Below, in pieces: positions 17,981 through 27,218 of a stretch of 64,000 nt of DNA. The translations under genes were made by a program, and so were the position numbers. Below the pieces are notes generated by a model. That model was given only the letters and a program-made list of their open reading frames with translations, did not search any database and had not been told where the DNA came from. The first letter of the stretch is position 1. Each line of letters begins with the position of its first letter. The stretch is from Lachnospiraceae bacterium AC2031 (GTDB lineage Bacteria > Bacillota > Clostridia > Lachnospirales > Lachnospiraceae): contig JIAB01000001.1 in assembly GCA_000687975.1 (NCBI GenBank), forward strand, positions 1,364,001 to 1,428,000, given 5' to 3'.

Positions 17981-19297
17981 TTACTCCGGTAGTGGGAATT
18001 CGCGCTTGTCGTCGATTGAGATTTCCTCACCAACCTGTATTTCAATTATGTCCATGTCTGTATCAGCAAGGATTGTATGAACGCATCCTGCTGCAATAGT
18101 TACTGTATCGCCTGGTCTTACGATCTGCTCCATGCCATCGATTATTGTACGGCCCTGACCGGCCACGATGGTCCAAACCTCATCACGAAGCTCGTGTACG
18201 TGATAGGTCATAGAGCTGCCCGCAGTCATCTTTACCTTTACAGTCTGTGAGCCCGGCTGAGCGTCGATAACTGTGTAGGTTCCCCAGGACTTCTCAACGA
18301 AATGTACCTCTGTACTTATCTTCTCAACATATGGCTTCATGTAGCCGCTGCGTTCCTTATCAGAAACAAGGATTCCATCACCGCTGACAGCAATGACCAT
18401 ATCCTTAAGTCCCATTCCAAGGACTGGAATATCCAGCTCGTTTACAACCTGAGTATTCTCACAGGTATCGTCGAGGCAGACATTTCCCTTTGTCTTATCG
18501 GCCATAACCTCGGCCATCATATTCCATGTTCCAACGTCCTTCCACTCGCCGCTGTAACGAAGAACCTGGATTGACTGCTCCTTCTCAACAACTGCGTAGT
18601 CGAAGCTGATCTTCTCAAGAGTCTCATACTTCTCGAAGAGATCTCTATAGTCTGTGAAATCTATCATTTCATGGGCTTTATCAATTAAGTAAGAAAGCTT
18701 AAATGCAAATACGCCCGCATTCCATACTGCACCCTGTGCAAGATATTCCTTAGCCTTTGCTGTATCAGGCTTCTCCTTGAATTCCTTTACAGCACTTACT
18801 CTGTCTGCAGTTTCTGGAATGATATATCCATACTTATCACTTGGATAAGTTGGTTCAACACCCATAAGAGTAATATTGGCTTTTCCTGAATTAACCTGCT
18901 TTTCAAGCTCTGCCACAGTCTCATAATAAGTATCATCAACATATGGATCTACAGGACACACAACTACGCACTCATCACGGCTGATCTTCAGCTCATCAAC
19001 TAAGTAAGTTGCTGCAAGAGCTATAGCAGGAAATGTATCTCTACGGCATGGCTCTGTACAGATAGAAACCTTCTCGCCCAACTGACTCATTATTGCGCTT
19101 GCCTGAGATGCACTGGTTGCTATGGTGATATTTGCGCCCTTATCAACTGTGCTGATCTGGCGAAACACTCTCTGTACCATGGATTCGTAGTTGCCCTCGG
19201 AATCCTTGAACAGCTTAATAAACTGTTTACTTCTGATATCATTTGACAGTGGCCATAATCTTTTGCCCGAACCACCTGAAAGTAGGATAATATTCAT
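17981..19297 (-). CDS. manC: Mannose-1-phosphate guanylyltransferase with C-terminal cupin
   Basis: The protein makes GDP-mannose from mannose-1-phosphate and GTP. The nucleotidyltransferase domain opens with MNIILLSGGSGKRLWPLSND, followed by FPAIALAATYLV and VVCPVDPYVDD. Residues from about 330 to 438 are a cupin (KMTAGSSMTYHVHELRDEVW, RPGDTVTIAAGCVHTI) like the isomerase half of type II ManC/AlgA proteins. It is shorter than bifunctional AlgA (about 480), and a separate manA is adjacent, so isomerase activity is doubtful. Its ATG overlaps the stop of the preceding GT2 by one base (TAATG). Confidence 0.93.
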   Translation of the reverse strand: MNIILLSGGSGKRLWPLSNDIRSKQFIKLFKDSEGNYESMVQRVFRQISTVDKGANITIATSASQASAIMSQLGEKVSICTEPCRRDTFPAIALAATYLVDELKISRDECVVVCPVDPYVDDTYYETVAELEKQVNSGKANITLMGVEPTYPSDKYGYIIPETADRVSAVKEFKEKPDTAKAKEYLAQGAVWNAGVFAFKLSYLIDKAHEMIDFTDYRDLFEKYETLEKISFDYAVVEKEQSIQVLRYSGEWKDVGTWNMMAEVMADKTKGNVCLDDTCENTQVVNELDIPVLGMGLKDMVIAVSGDGILVSDKERSGYMKPYVEKISTEVHFVEKSWGTYTVIDAQPGSQTVKVKMTAGSSMTYHVHELRDEVWTIVAGQGRTIIDGMEQIVRPGDTVTIAAGCVHTILADTDMDIIEIQVGEEISIDDKREFPLPE

Positions 19298-20004
19298 TAT
19301 TTGTCTCCTTTAATACGAACACCAATGAGGTAGAATAATGTCTTCATGTAGCTGATGATAAACTTGACCAGCTGTCTCTTGGAGTCGCCATACATTCTCT
19401 TGTAGAATTTGATAGGAACCTCACCTATCTTGAAGCGCTTATTGCGCAGCTTCAGCTTAAGGATTACCTCCTGAAGCACATCATAGTAGTTGCACTGAAG
19501 CTTTACCTTCTTCAGCTGCTTTGTGTCGTACATTCTGTAATCTGTGGATATATCCTTTGCCTTGATTCCAAGAACAAGGCGGTAGGTTGTATTCAGGATC
19601 TTAGACATGATTCTGGAAGAGATGCTGTCATTTGTGACGCCGCCCTTGCAATATCTTGAACCGATCACCAGATCATAGTGACCGCTTACAAACTTCTTAT
19701 AGATTCTAGGAATATACTTAGGACTATGAGAACCGTCGCTATCCAGGATAAGGAACTTATCCATAGATGCATACTTGATACCAGTTCTGAAGGCACCGCC
19801 AAAGTAAGGTTCCTCCTGATTGATATACTTCGCACCAAATTCCTTGCAGACCTGAGGAGTCTCGTCCATAGTCTCCATAGTATCAATAACGAGTATTTCG
19901 TAATTCTCGCCTGTTTTTTCCACATTTTTCTTAATCTGTGGCAAAAGCACCTTTAAGTTTTCAGCCTCTTTATAGGCAAGTAGTACAACACTTATTCCCA
20001 TCAC
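19297..20004 (-). CDS. DPM1-like GT2, polyprenyl-phosphate sugar synthase
   Basis: A 235-residue family 2 glycosyltransferase with GISVVLLAYKEAENL at the N terminus, ILVIDTMETMDET, and the acidic motif FLILDSDGSHSP. Small enzymes of this type transfer mannose or glucose from a nucleotide to polyprenyl phosphate on the inner membrane face. The gene next to it encodes a GT87-like membrane enzyme that would use such a lipid-linked sugar. The start is GTG at 20004 overlapping the upstream TAG by one base, or the ATG right after it at 20001; both fit. A C-terminal hydrophobic stretch (LVKFIISYMKTLFYLIGV) may dock it to the membrane. Confidence 0.88.
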   Translation of the reverse strand: MMGISVVLLAYKEAENLKVLLPQIKKNVEKTGENYEILVIDTMETMDETPQVCKEFGAKYINQEEPYFGGAFRTGIKYASMDKFLILDSDGSHSPKYIPRIYKKFVSGHYDLVIGSRYCKGGVTNDSISSRIMSKILNTTYRLVLGIKAKDISTDYRMYDTKQLKKVKLQCNYYDVLQEVILKLKLRNKRFKIGEVPIKFYKRMYGDSKRQLVKFIISYMKTLFYLIGVRIKGDK

Positions 20005-21290
20005 TAGTTCTCACTTTCTTCTAATTTGGATTCCTTCTTTTCTTCAGAATCATCTTTTGATCCGGATGCAACCTTCGCGCGATATAAATTTGCGCATGTA
20101 ATTATTATGCAATAGATTATCAGCGCAACCATGGAGGTTCGGCAGTCCAGCTTCCCTCCCTCGAGTCCTTCAAATCTGTATAAATGGTTAAATGATATTA
20201 TCGCGAAAAGTGCTATAAGATCGTAAATATATTTCTTTTCTTCATTTATCAGCATAACTGTTGCTGGTACAAGATAAAGCAGATTGTAATATCCGGAATG
20301 ATCCGGGAAGATGATCAGTGCAAGACTGAGTACCATTATTACATCTGACTTTCTATCAAACTTAAATGCTGCGATCAGCATAACCAGGCAAAGCACCTTG
20401 CTGGCAAGTCCTGTTATCTTAAAGAGTGCCATAGAGTCAGGGACACCATAGTTCACCAGAGTGTAGTAAAGGGTGAGACCCCATTTGCTCATATAGAACT
20501 CATTGTTCATCTGAACATTTCTTATCATAAGTGGAATGTTACTAAGTCCACCCTGAAGGAAAAGGAAAGGACCAACAAACATTACTATTCCATAAATAAC
20601 TGTACGGATCACTGCCTTCCAGTCCTTTTTATAGATTAGGAGAATGCCTAGAAGCGCAGGTGATATCTTAAGTGCTGCCGCAACCGCAAGGCCAACAAGC
20701 GACAGTTCTTTCAGAATCTTATTATCTGAATCATGGCCAAAGACAAATGCCGTCATCAGCGCAATAACAAGAATTATGGAATTACCTCTTTCAATCGAGA
20801 AAAATACTGGCGCAGTTAGTAGCATAGCGATACTAACTAAAACCTTCATTCCATAAGTATCCTTAAGGTTATGTCTGATTGCTTCGAAGAATGCTATAAC
20901 CATAGCTGTGATAACAATCATCATCATGATCAGAAGCTTTGGATCCATATACATATTTAAGAAATAATCTGCTGCATAGTATTCTTCGATAGGTACGATT
21001 CTGGAGAGCAGATACATGAATACATAGATTAGAGGAGGATAAGCCTTCTCCTGGAGATTCGTGTAATAAAGACAGTTATAAGGATCACGCGAACCTGAAT
21101 AACCAATAACGTTAGTAAAATCGCCCTCAAAGTCTGTAAGATCAAGTAGAAATACATTCCACTGATATGAAGCTGCCCTGTCAAGAATGATACTCTTCGC
21201 CCAGAATACAAATGAGGTGAAGATTACCACAACAAAGGCTATCTCAAAAAACTTTTTACTTGTTAAAATCTTAACGACTTTAGAATCCAT
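20004..21290 (-). CDS. GT87-like integral membrane glycosyltransferase
   Basis: A 428-residue protein with about eleven hydrophobic segments. An acidic first external loop (LLDLTDFEGDF...YSGSRDPYNCLYY) and AYPPLIYVFMYLL follow TM1, the layout of GT-C enzymes of the GT87 (former DUF2029) type, which take mannose or arabinose from a polyprenyl-phosphate donor outside the membrane. The tail is highly charged (GSKDDSEEKKESKLEESEN). It is the first gene of the polysaccharide operon and is translationally coupled to the DPM1-like GT2, a likely donor-acceptor pair. The exact sugar is unknown. Confidence 0.78.
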   Translation of the reverse strand: MDSKVVKILTSKKFFEIAFVVVIFTSFVFWAKSIILDRAASYQWNVFLLDLTDFEGDFTNVIGYSGSRDPYNCLYYTNLQEKAYPPLIYVFMYLLSRIVPIEEYYAADYFLNMYMDPKLLIMMMIVITAMVIAFFEAIRHNLKDTYGMKVLVSIAMLLTAPVFFSIERGNSIILVIALMTAFVFGHDSDNKILKELSLVGLAVAAALKISPALLGILLIYKKDWKAVIRTVIYGIVMFVGPFLFLQGGLSNIPLMIRNVQMNNEFYMSKWGLTLYYTLVNYGVPDSMALFKITGLASKVLCLVMLIAAFKFDRKSDVIMVLSLALIIFPDHSGYYNLLYLVPATVMLINEEKKYIYDLIALFAIISFNHLYRFEGLEGGKLDCRTSMVALIIYCIIITCANLYRAKVASGSKDDSEEKKESKLEESEN

Positions 21291-21325
21291 TTAATCTATT
21301 TCCCCGTTTCAAAGCATACATAGTC

Positions 21326-21354
21326 ATTTTACCAAAAACCCTTTATTATCACAA
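21326..21354 (-). promoter_or_regulatory. Promoter of the polysaccharide operon
   Basis: TTGTGA (21349-21354) and TAAAAT (21326-21331) are 17 bases apart, just upstream of the GT87-like gene and just behind the rlmD terminator. GGGGA about 10 bases before the ATG is the likely ribosome site. Confidence 0.7.
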
Positions 21355-21389
21355 GAAAAAAGACAAACGGCCTTTGTTTGCCGTTTGCC
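21353..21389 (-). terminator. Intrinsic terminator of the THUMP-to-rlmD operon
   Basis: Minus-strand stem GGCAAACGGC / GCCGTTTGTC (21380-21389 with 21362-21371) with an eight-base loop, followed by TTTTTTC. It begins eight bases after the rlmD stop. Confidence 0.92.
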
Positions 21390-21396
21390 TCAAAAA

Positions 21397-23073
21397 TCAT
21401 ACCTTAATTATTTTTACGATTGTTTCTACATGCTGAGTATTCGGGAACATATCACAGCAGCAGCCCTTTATTGGCATATAGCCGTTAGCCTTGAATATCT
21501 CAAGGTCACGGGCCAGGGATGTTGGTTTGCAGCTGATATACACTATGGATTCAACGCCATATGAGAGAATCTTCTGCAAAGCCTTTGGATTTACGCCGTC
21601 TCTTGGTGGATCAAGGATGATCATGTCCGGCTTTTCCTCCAGCTCATCCAGTTTCTTCAGCACGTCGCCTGAAATAAACTCACAGTTTGTAAGTTTATTC
21701 AGCTTTGCATTTTCCTTGGCAGCCTCAACCGCCTCCTCAACAATTTCTATTCCATAAACCTTTTCTGCCACTGGTGCCATCATCTGGGCGATTGTACCAG
21801 TTCCGCTGTAAAGGTCGTAGATAACTCCTTTCTTCTTTACGTCTGAATCTGCATCTTCCTCAAGAGCATACTCACGAACCTTGGAATAAAGGACTTCGCT
21901 TCCCTTGGTATTTGTCTGGAAGAACGAATAAGGTGAAATCTTAAACTTAAGGCCAAGCACCTCTTCCATAAGGTAGTCTTCACCATAAAGGAGTGTAACT
22001 GTATCTGGGATTATAGCATCTGCCAGAGTATCGCACTCTGTATATAGAACACCAACTATACGATTGTAGCGGGTAAGGGACTCAAACTCACCGGAGCCAC
22101 CTTTCTCTTCGTCACTTAGATAAGCATTCTTAAAGATACCATTTTTATCCCTTATTATCTTCTTGGTATGCATTCCATAACTGCCTGTAACATTGTCATA
22201 ACCATGAGATGAATAACCGTCCATACCCACCGGCTGTGTGTCTCCAAGAGAAAGCAGGCCAGCCACATACTCAGGCAGGCAGAGCTCGTCAACTGTCTCG
22301 CTTCGCTTCTCATTCCAAGGAATCTCACGAGTGTACTGATCGATAGAATGATGGGTTGTGGTCACAAGATTCACTATGATGCTACCATCAGTAGCAGACT
22401 CACGGATCACAAGATTGCGGAGCACGCCTGTATGAGTGCGCTTGTTATAATGAGGAACGCCACGGTCTCTATAAAACTTCTGAGTATATTTCAGAATCTC
22501 ATTCCATGCAGGACTCACCAGTGCACAGGAATCTATGCTGATGATATCGTGAGTAGAATGCTGTCTGTGAAGTCCAAGTGTAAGCGGACCGTCCTTCTCG
22601 GCGTCGCCAAATGTAAATTCCATCTTGTTACGATATCTAAACTGGGATGGGGACTTAAGGATACCCTCCCATTTGAAAAAGTCAGAATCTGTATCACCAG
22701 CCAATGAAGGGATAACTGTACCAAGCAGTTTCTTAACCATATCTTCCTTAAGCTTCAGCTGTTCATCATAAGAAAAGGTCTGATAGGTACAGCCGCCGCA
22801 GCTATAAAAATGGTTGCACATAGGTCTCTTGATCTCAAGTGGTGATTCCTTCACTGTGTCTATCAGGATTCCTTCTGCCTGTCCCTCTTTCTTTTTCTTG
22901 ATACGAGCCTTTACTGTCTGTCCAGGAAGAGCGCCCTTTACTGTGATCTTACGAGTAATCGTATCCGTCACTTCACCTTCTGGATTCTTTATTTCCTCAG
23001 TATGAAAAAAGCTTCCTTTGTTAGGGAAGCTATACTCCTCTATTACGCCCTCAACTATATCCCCTTTTTTCAC
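21397..23073 (-). CDS. rlmD: 23S rRNA (uracil-C5)-methyltransferase, RlmD/RumA type
   Basis: The enzyme adds a methyl group to C5 of a uridine in 23S rRNA using S-adenosylmethionine. An N-terminal TRAM-like RNA-binding domain (1-75) is followed by the iron-sulphur motif CNHFYSCGGCTYQ. The methyltransferase domain shows YDLYSGTGTIAQMM, LDPPRDGVNP and the catalytic Cys in VYISCKPTSLARDL. At 558 residues it is longer than the usual 450-460; the extra length lies mainly in the middle (about 250-340). Bacillota RlmCD enzymes may modify two uridines, and the exact site is not readable from sequence. It is the last gene of the operon. Confidence 0.9.
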   Translation of the reverse strand: MKKGDIVEGVIEEYSFPNKGSFFHTEEIKNPEGEVTDTITRKITVKGALPGQTVKARIKKKKEGQAEGILIDTVKESPLEIKRPMCNHFYSCGGCTYQTFSYDEQLKLKEDMVKKLLGTVIPSLAGDTDSDFFKWEGILKSPSQFRYRNKMEFTFGDAEKDGPLTLGLHRQHSTHDIISIDSCALVSPAWNEILKYTQKFYRDRGVPHYNKRTHTGVLRNLVIRESATDGSIIVNLVTTTHHSIDQYTREIPWNEKRSETVDELCLPEYVAGLLSLGDTQPVGMDGYSSHGYDNVTGSYGMHTKKIIRDKNGIFKNAYLSDEEKGGSGEFESLTRYNRIVGVLYTECDTLADAIIPDTVTLLYGEDYLMEEVLGLKFKISPYSFFQTNTKGSEVLYSKVREYALEEDADSDVKKKGVIYDLYSGTGTIAQMMAPVAEKVYGIEIVEEAVEAAKENAKLNKLTNCEFISGDVLKKLDELEEKPDMIILDPPRDGVNPKALQKILSYGVESIVYISCKPTSLARDLEIFKANGYMPIKGCCCDMFPNTQHVETIVKIIKV

Positions 23074-23091
23074 CTCTTACTCCTTATAACT

Positions 23092-23676
23092 TCATCTTAA
23101 TTTATGATAGGTTACTGTGTAGTCGCCATTTTCATCAAAAGTCATGAGTAGGTAGCCTTTGGAACTTCCGCCTCGTGGTGATGTAATGCTGCCCGGATTC
23201 AGGATTCTGACGCCACACCCTATATCACCGTACCCCTCAAATGAATCATCAAACGGCACATGTGTATGGCCATAAAGCGCTATGTCACAGTCATTTTCCA
23301 TAGCTGTATACATCAGATTCTCGAGTCCAAGACTTACGCCCTGTCTATGTCCATGGGTGCAGAAAAACCTGTGGCCATTAAGCTCAAACACTGCCGACTG
23401 CCTAAGGTCATTGATCCCCGCCCCTGTGTGATACCTGTCGCAGTTACCCTGGATAAATACTGCAGGAACCGGCAGACTAATCCTTTCTTCTGGCGAATCA
23501 TGGCCTAATGCATTCCACACCTTGGCCGCGTCATCCAGCCATCCACGAACCAGCTCAGGATCATCCTCCAGATCACCAAGATGGATCAGCATATCCGGAT
23601 GCTCTTTATCAATAGCAGTCTTTATATTCTGACTCCGTCCGTGGGAGTCACTTACAATTAGTATTCTTCTTACCAT
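23092..23676 (-). CDS. YfcE/MJ0936-type metallophosphoesterase
   Basis: A 194-residue calcineurin-like phosphoesterase. The metal-binding series is complete: SDSHGR, HLGDLEDD, QGNCDRY, CTHGHRQG and LYGHTHVPF. Family members hydrolyse phosphodiesters in vitro; the physiological substrate is generally unsettled. It begins two bases after the rdgB stop and ends 18 bases before rlmD, a common RdgB-phosphoesterase pairing in Bacillota. Confidence 0.9.
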   Translation of the reverse strand: MVRRILIVSDSHGRSQNIKTAIDKEHPDMLIHLGDLEDDPELVRGWLDDAAKVWNALGHDSPEERISLPVPAVFIQGNCDRYHTGAGINDLRQSAVFELNGHRFFCTHGHRQGVSLGLENLMYTAMENDCDIALYGHTHVPFDDSFEGYGDIGCGVRILNPGSITSPRGGSSKGYLLMTFDENGDYTVTYHKLR

Positions 23677-23678
23677 AT

Positions 23679-24275
23679 TTAGAATTCTTTATCAGCCAGG
23701 TATTCAGCCAGTGCGCGCAGTGCCTTGCCGCGGTGGCTGATCTCATTTTTCTCTTCAGGACTTATCTCAGCTGAAGTCTTGCCGTACTCAGGGAGATAAA
23801 AGATAGGATCGTAGCCAAAGCCGTTGGCGCCAGCGATTTCATAACCGATACGACCTTCCATAGTACGGACAAATGTCTTCTCAGTACCATCAGGGAATAC
23901 CGCAGCCATAGCGCATACGAACCTGGCAGTTCTCTTTTCATCAGGAACTCCAGCAAGTCTCTCAATGATGTTGTTATTCTTTATATCGTAGGATGTATCC
24001 TCGCCCATGTATCTTGCAGAATAGATTCCCGGCTCCTTGTCCAGAGCGTCAACCTCAAGACCAGAGTCATCAGCCAGCGCAAGATGTCCACTTGCCTTCG
24101 ATACTGCACGAGCCTTGATGAGAGCATTTTCTTCAAATGTCTTTCCATCCTCAACTATATCTACGTTCACTCCTGCTTCCTTCATTGAAAGAACTTCAAC
24201 ATCCAGATCAGCAAGAATCTGCTTAATCTCTCTAAGCTTATCCATATTTCCAGTTGCAAAAACTAACTTCTTCAT
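23679..24275 (-). CDS. rdgB: XTP/dITP diphosphatase (RdgB/HAM1)
   Basis: The enzyme removes inosine and xanthosine triphosphates from the nucleotide pool as monophosphates plus pyrophosphate, protecting DNA and RNA. The 198 residues contain VFATGNMDKLREIKQIL, ADDSGLEVDALDKEPGIYSAR, GYDPIFYLPEYGKTSAE and EISHRGKALRAL, all family hallmarks. It follows the C1 peptidase gene by 44 bases, a gap largely filled by an R2 repeat. Confidence 0.97.
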   Translation of the reverse strand: MKKLVFATGNMDKLREIKQILADLDVEVLSMKEAGVNVDIVEDGKTFEENALIKARAVSKASGHLALADDSGLEVDALDKEPGIYSARYMGEDTSYDIKNNNIIERLAGVPDEKRTARFVCAMAAVFPDGTEKTFVRTMEGRIGYEIAGANGFGYDPIFYLPEYGKTSAEISPEEKNEISHRGKALRALAEYLADKEF

Positions 24276-24292
24276 ATATTTCTCCTAAAACC

Positions 24293-24319
24293 TGCCAATG
24301 AGAACCGTCCCCACTGGCC
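24293..24319. repeat. R2 repeat directly behind a stop codon
   Basis: In mRNA sense GGCCAGTGGGGACGGTTCTC followed by ATTGGCA begins at the base after the C1 peptidase stop. It differs from the copy at 12345 by a compensating-looking swap in the arms (CCAGTGG/CATTGG versus CCAATGG/CAGTGG). Confidence 0.8.
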
Positions 24320-25969
24320 TTATTTATTATCGGTGAAGGCTTTGAGGCATACGTTGGTGTCGCTCTCTTCAGCGCTGTACCATACCTCACCATAAAGGCT
24401 TACATATCCCTCGCCATCTGTGAGATCCAGATTTGCAGTACGGTCGCCGCCATCACATTCTATGGCGATAGGCCTCTCACTGCCTGGAGTTTTCACGCTC
24501 ACTATAATAGCATACTTCTGACCTTTTTTCAGTTCTATATCCTGAGTGATATCCACAGTATAGTAGCCGGCATAGCGAGTTTCTCCCTTTCCAATCTGGT
24601 GCCTGCCCCCATTTAGCGATGACATATCCTCATAATCGGTAACCACAAACACTGAGAAGTTTGTCTCTGGACCAGTAGCATAGAAGGATACAGCCTTCAG
24701 AACTTCGTCTGATTCCGCAGTATACACGTTAGCAAAGTAAGCCTCCTCATTGTCGAAGCCCATCTGGCCAACCCATCCAAGAAGGTCGGTCTGATAGATA
24801 TTATCATAGTTATCAGGCTCCGCAAGCTTAGTGTAAACTATGGACTTTCCGCAAATATTTGTATCTTCATAGGACACATAGAAGTATCCCTTATCACCAA
24901 ACTCATCGCCCCAGCTGTTCTTGCATATGTAGGCTCCATTCTGCTTTGCCTCAGGCGTAAAGTTCTCCTTTGGATAATCATCATCCCAGCCAACAACTAC
25001 CAAGTCATGATTTGGCTTTTCATCCCCATCGTAGTTATAGCAATAAGTGTCCTTGTTATAATATTCCGATTCGAAGTCGCCATATGACATTTCCATATAA
25101 ATGGAAGTCTCAACACCACCGTATTTGAAGATGGCGCTTTTTATCTTTTCCGGATTCTTATCATCAATAATGATAGCCTCTTTCAAATGCTTCACTGCAG
25201 TAAGCTCCGTATTGGTTTCGCCATCTCCATATTCATCATCCGACTCAAGAACCGGTCCTTCCCAGGAAGCAAGATAGGCAAGACTCATGGTGTGCTCGCC
25301 ACCCTCGCTAAGATCCAGACTGAAACCATTATTCATCGACATGTGATCCACGGAATAGATATTCTCTTCCTTAGGAAGCGAAATGCTTTCCAGCGCCCCC
25401 AGCGATGCGAAGGCCCAGCAGGTTCCGTAAATCCCCTGATTTCTAACAGGCGTAACTCTGTCATGGTCACGCATATCGTAAGCCCTTGGCAGATAATTTC
25501 CACCATCGGTATTATTAAAATCAACTATACCTGCCACCAGATTATAATTCACCTCATACCCTAACTGAGTCAGGTAATCCGAGATTGGAATAAAGACACT
25601 GTCATCTATAGTACAGAGATCTTTGGTTCCAAACTTTAGTTCAGTCTCGCTTCGGTCTATCTCGATTCGACCATCCGGATATGTATTAACTGAACAGCAC
25701 ATGATATCCTCCAGAAACTCTTCAGGAGCTAATATCTTAGCTTTATCATCCAGACGAACATCATACCCAAAGCTGCCAAGACTCTTTCCAGAGACACGGA
25801 CATCCAGTCCTCTCTCTTCTATCTTTGCAAGTTTCCTCTCTATGATCGCATCCAGCGCCGCCTCACAGTCAGCACCTGGTGTGATCTGGCTTTCCTGATC
25901 CTTAGGGAAATATAAAATTATGGCAATTAAAGCAATTAGTATTATAAAGATACTAACTATCTTCTTCAT
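24320..25969 (-). CDS. Membrane-anchored papain-family (C1A) cysteine peptidase
   Basis: A 549-residue extracellular peptidase held by an N-terminal hydrophobic helix (4-21). Residues 72-152 (VRLDDKAKI...VFIPISDYLTQLGYEVNYN) resemble a copper-amine-oxidase N-terminal-like wall/stalk domain. The C1A domain follows: Q178 and catalytic C184 in RNQGIYGTCWAFASL, His in NHDLVVVGWDDDYP, and Asn in YICKNSWGDEFGDKGYFYV. The last 150 residues form a beta-rich lectin-like domain of the kind seen with C1 peptidases in Lachnospiraceae. The substrate is unknown. It lies 13 bases after the THUMP methyltransferase. Confidence 0.9.
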   Translation of the reverse strand: MKKIVSIFIILIALIAIILYFPKDQESQITPGADCEAALDAIIERKLAKIEERGLDVRVSGKSLGSFGYDVRLDDKAKILAPEEFLEDIMCCSVNTYPDGRIEIDRSETELKFGTKDLCTIDDSVFIPISDYLTQLGYEVNYNLVAGIVDFNNTDGGNYLPRAYDMRDHDRVTPVRNQGIYGTCWAFASLGALESISLPKEENIYSVDHMSMNNGFSLDLSEGGEHTMSLAYLASWEGPVLESDDEYGDGETNTELTAVKHLKEAIIIDDKNPEKIKSAIFKYGGVETSIYMEMSYGDFESEYYNKDTYCYNYDGDEKPNHDLVVVGWDDDYPKENFTPEAKQNGAYICKNSWGDEFGDKGYFYVSYEDTNICGKSIVYTKLAEPDNYDNIYQTDLLGWVGQMGFDNEEAYFANVYTAESDEVLKAVSFYATGPETNFSVFVVTDYEDMSSLNGGRHQIGKGETRYAGYYTVDITQDIELKKGQKYAIIVSVKTPGSERPIAIECDGGDRTANLDLTDGEGYVSLYGEVWYSAEESDTNVCLKAFTDNK

Positions 25970-25982
25970 CCTTTAACCTTCT

Positions 25983-27131
25983 TTATGATTTTTTAGGTGG
26001 TCTAGCCCCCATAAACTGATAGAAGTATGACTTGATCATACCGTTATAAATCTTGCGGTTCTTATCCGCCTTGCGGCCGATGTATTTCTCAGCCTCTTCG
26101 TATGAAGTAATAAGGAACATGGACCAGTTGTCCAGCGCCTTATATCTCTCACCAATTGTTGTATAGAGAGCAGGCAGTGCCTCCTTCTCCTCAAGTCTCT
26201 CACCATACGGTGGATTTGTGATAATAAATCCATATGGCTTAGGACTGCTAAGTTCTCTTACAGGTCTCTGCTGGAAATGGATATACTGCGCCACTCCTGC
26301 AGCATCTGCATTCTTGGCGGCACATTTGACTATCTCACTATCCAGATCATAGCCCTGAATATGCATCTCTACATCTGTCTTCTCCAAAGACCTTGCCTCA
26401 TCATACGCCTCGTACCAGGTCTTCTTATCGATAAGCTTCTCCCAGGTACATGAAGTAAAATCACGATTTACACCAGGAGCAATATTTGCCCCGATCATTG
26501 CAGCTTCAATAGGAAATGTTCCGCTGCCGCAGAAAGGATCTATAAGCAGCCTGTCAGCTTTCCAAGGCGTCAGCATAATAAGAGCCGCCGCAAGAGTTTC
26601 CGAAATAGGAGCCTTTCCTACCAGGGTACGATAACCTCTCTTATGAAGAGATATTCCAGTAGTATCAAGTCCAACCGTTACAATATCCTTCTTAATAAAG
26701 ATACGTACAGGATAGTCCTCACCATCCTCAGTGAAACGAATGATATGATATGTATTAGACATGGATTCAACCATGGCCTTCTTCGCAATGGACTGAATAG
26801 AAGTCTCACTAAAAAGCTTAGACTTATTAGTGGTTGCCTTTGTCACCCAGAACCTTCCATCTCTTGGAATTATCCTGGCCCAAGGAATGTGCTTAATCCC
26901 TTCATACAGCTCATCGAAAGTCACAGCCTTAAACTGACCACATTTGAGAAGAATTCTCTCACTGGTTCTGATTCCAATATTGGCTCTGGCAATAGCCGAA
27001 GCAGGACCAGCAAATGTCACTCTGCCATCCTCCACTTCGACAATCTCATATCCAAGATTTTGTATTTCTTTTTTAAGCACCGCCTCAAGGCCAAAATGGC
27101 ACGGTGCAATTAATTCAAATCTTTCTTCCAT
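25983..27131 (-). CDS. THUMP-domain 23S rRNA guanine-N2 methyltransferase (RlmL type)
   Basis: A 382-residue class I methyltransferase. The N-terminal ferredoxin-like and THUMP region (to about 150) binds RNA. The catalytic part has LLIDPFCGSGTFPIEAAMIGANIAPG for SAM and IITNPPYGERLEEKEALP, whose NPPY is typical of exocyclic amine methylation. It corresponds to the N-terminal half of E. coli RlmL, so m2G formation in 23S rRNA is likely. The ATG at 27131 has AGGAG seven bases upstream. The longer opening to 27239 is translated repeat (VQWGRTPLHGG) and is rejected. Confidence 0.92.
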   Translation of the reverse strand: MEERFELIAPCHFGLEAVLKKEIQNLGYEIVEVEDGRVTFAGPASAIARANIGIRTSERILLKCGQFKAVTFDELYEGIKHIPWARIIPRDGRFWVTKATTNKSKLFSETSIQSIAKKAMVESMSNTYHIIRFTEDGEDYPVRIFIKKDIVTVGLDTTGISLHKRGYRTLVGKAPISETLAAALIMLTPWKADRLLIDPFCGSGTFPIEAAMIGANIAPGVNRDFTSCTWEKLIDKKTWYEAYDEARSLEKTDVEMHIQGYDLDSEIVKCAAKNADAAGVAQYIHFQQRPVRELSSPKPYGFIITNPPYGERLEEKEALPALYTTIGERYKALDNWSMFLITSYEEAEKYIGRKADKNRKIYNGMIKSYFYQFMGARPPKKS

Positions 27132-27144
27132 CTTCAAACTCCTC

Positions 27145-27216
27145 GTGCAACCGGGGACAGACCTCCGTGCAATGGGGGACAGACCTCCGTGCAATGGGGT
27201 CCGTCCCCACTGCACC
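27145..27216. repeat. R1 repeat, three-unit copy in the 5' leader of the THUMP methyltransferase
   Basis: These 72 bases match the 7669-7740 copy in length and unit order when read in mRNA sense (GGTGCAGTGGGG ... ATTGCACGGAGG ... ATTGCACGGAGG ... TTGCAC). It begins right at the predicted RNA start. The gene's ribosome site GAGGAG overlaps its downstream edge. Confidence 0.85.
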
Positions 27217-27218
27217 AT

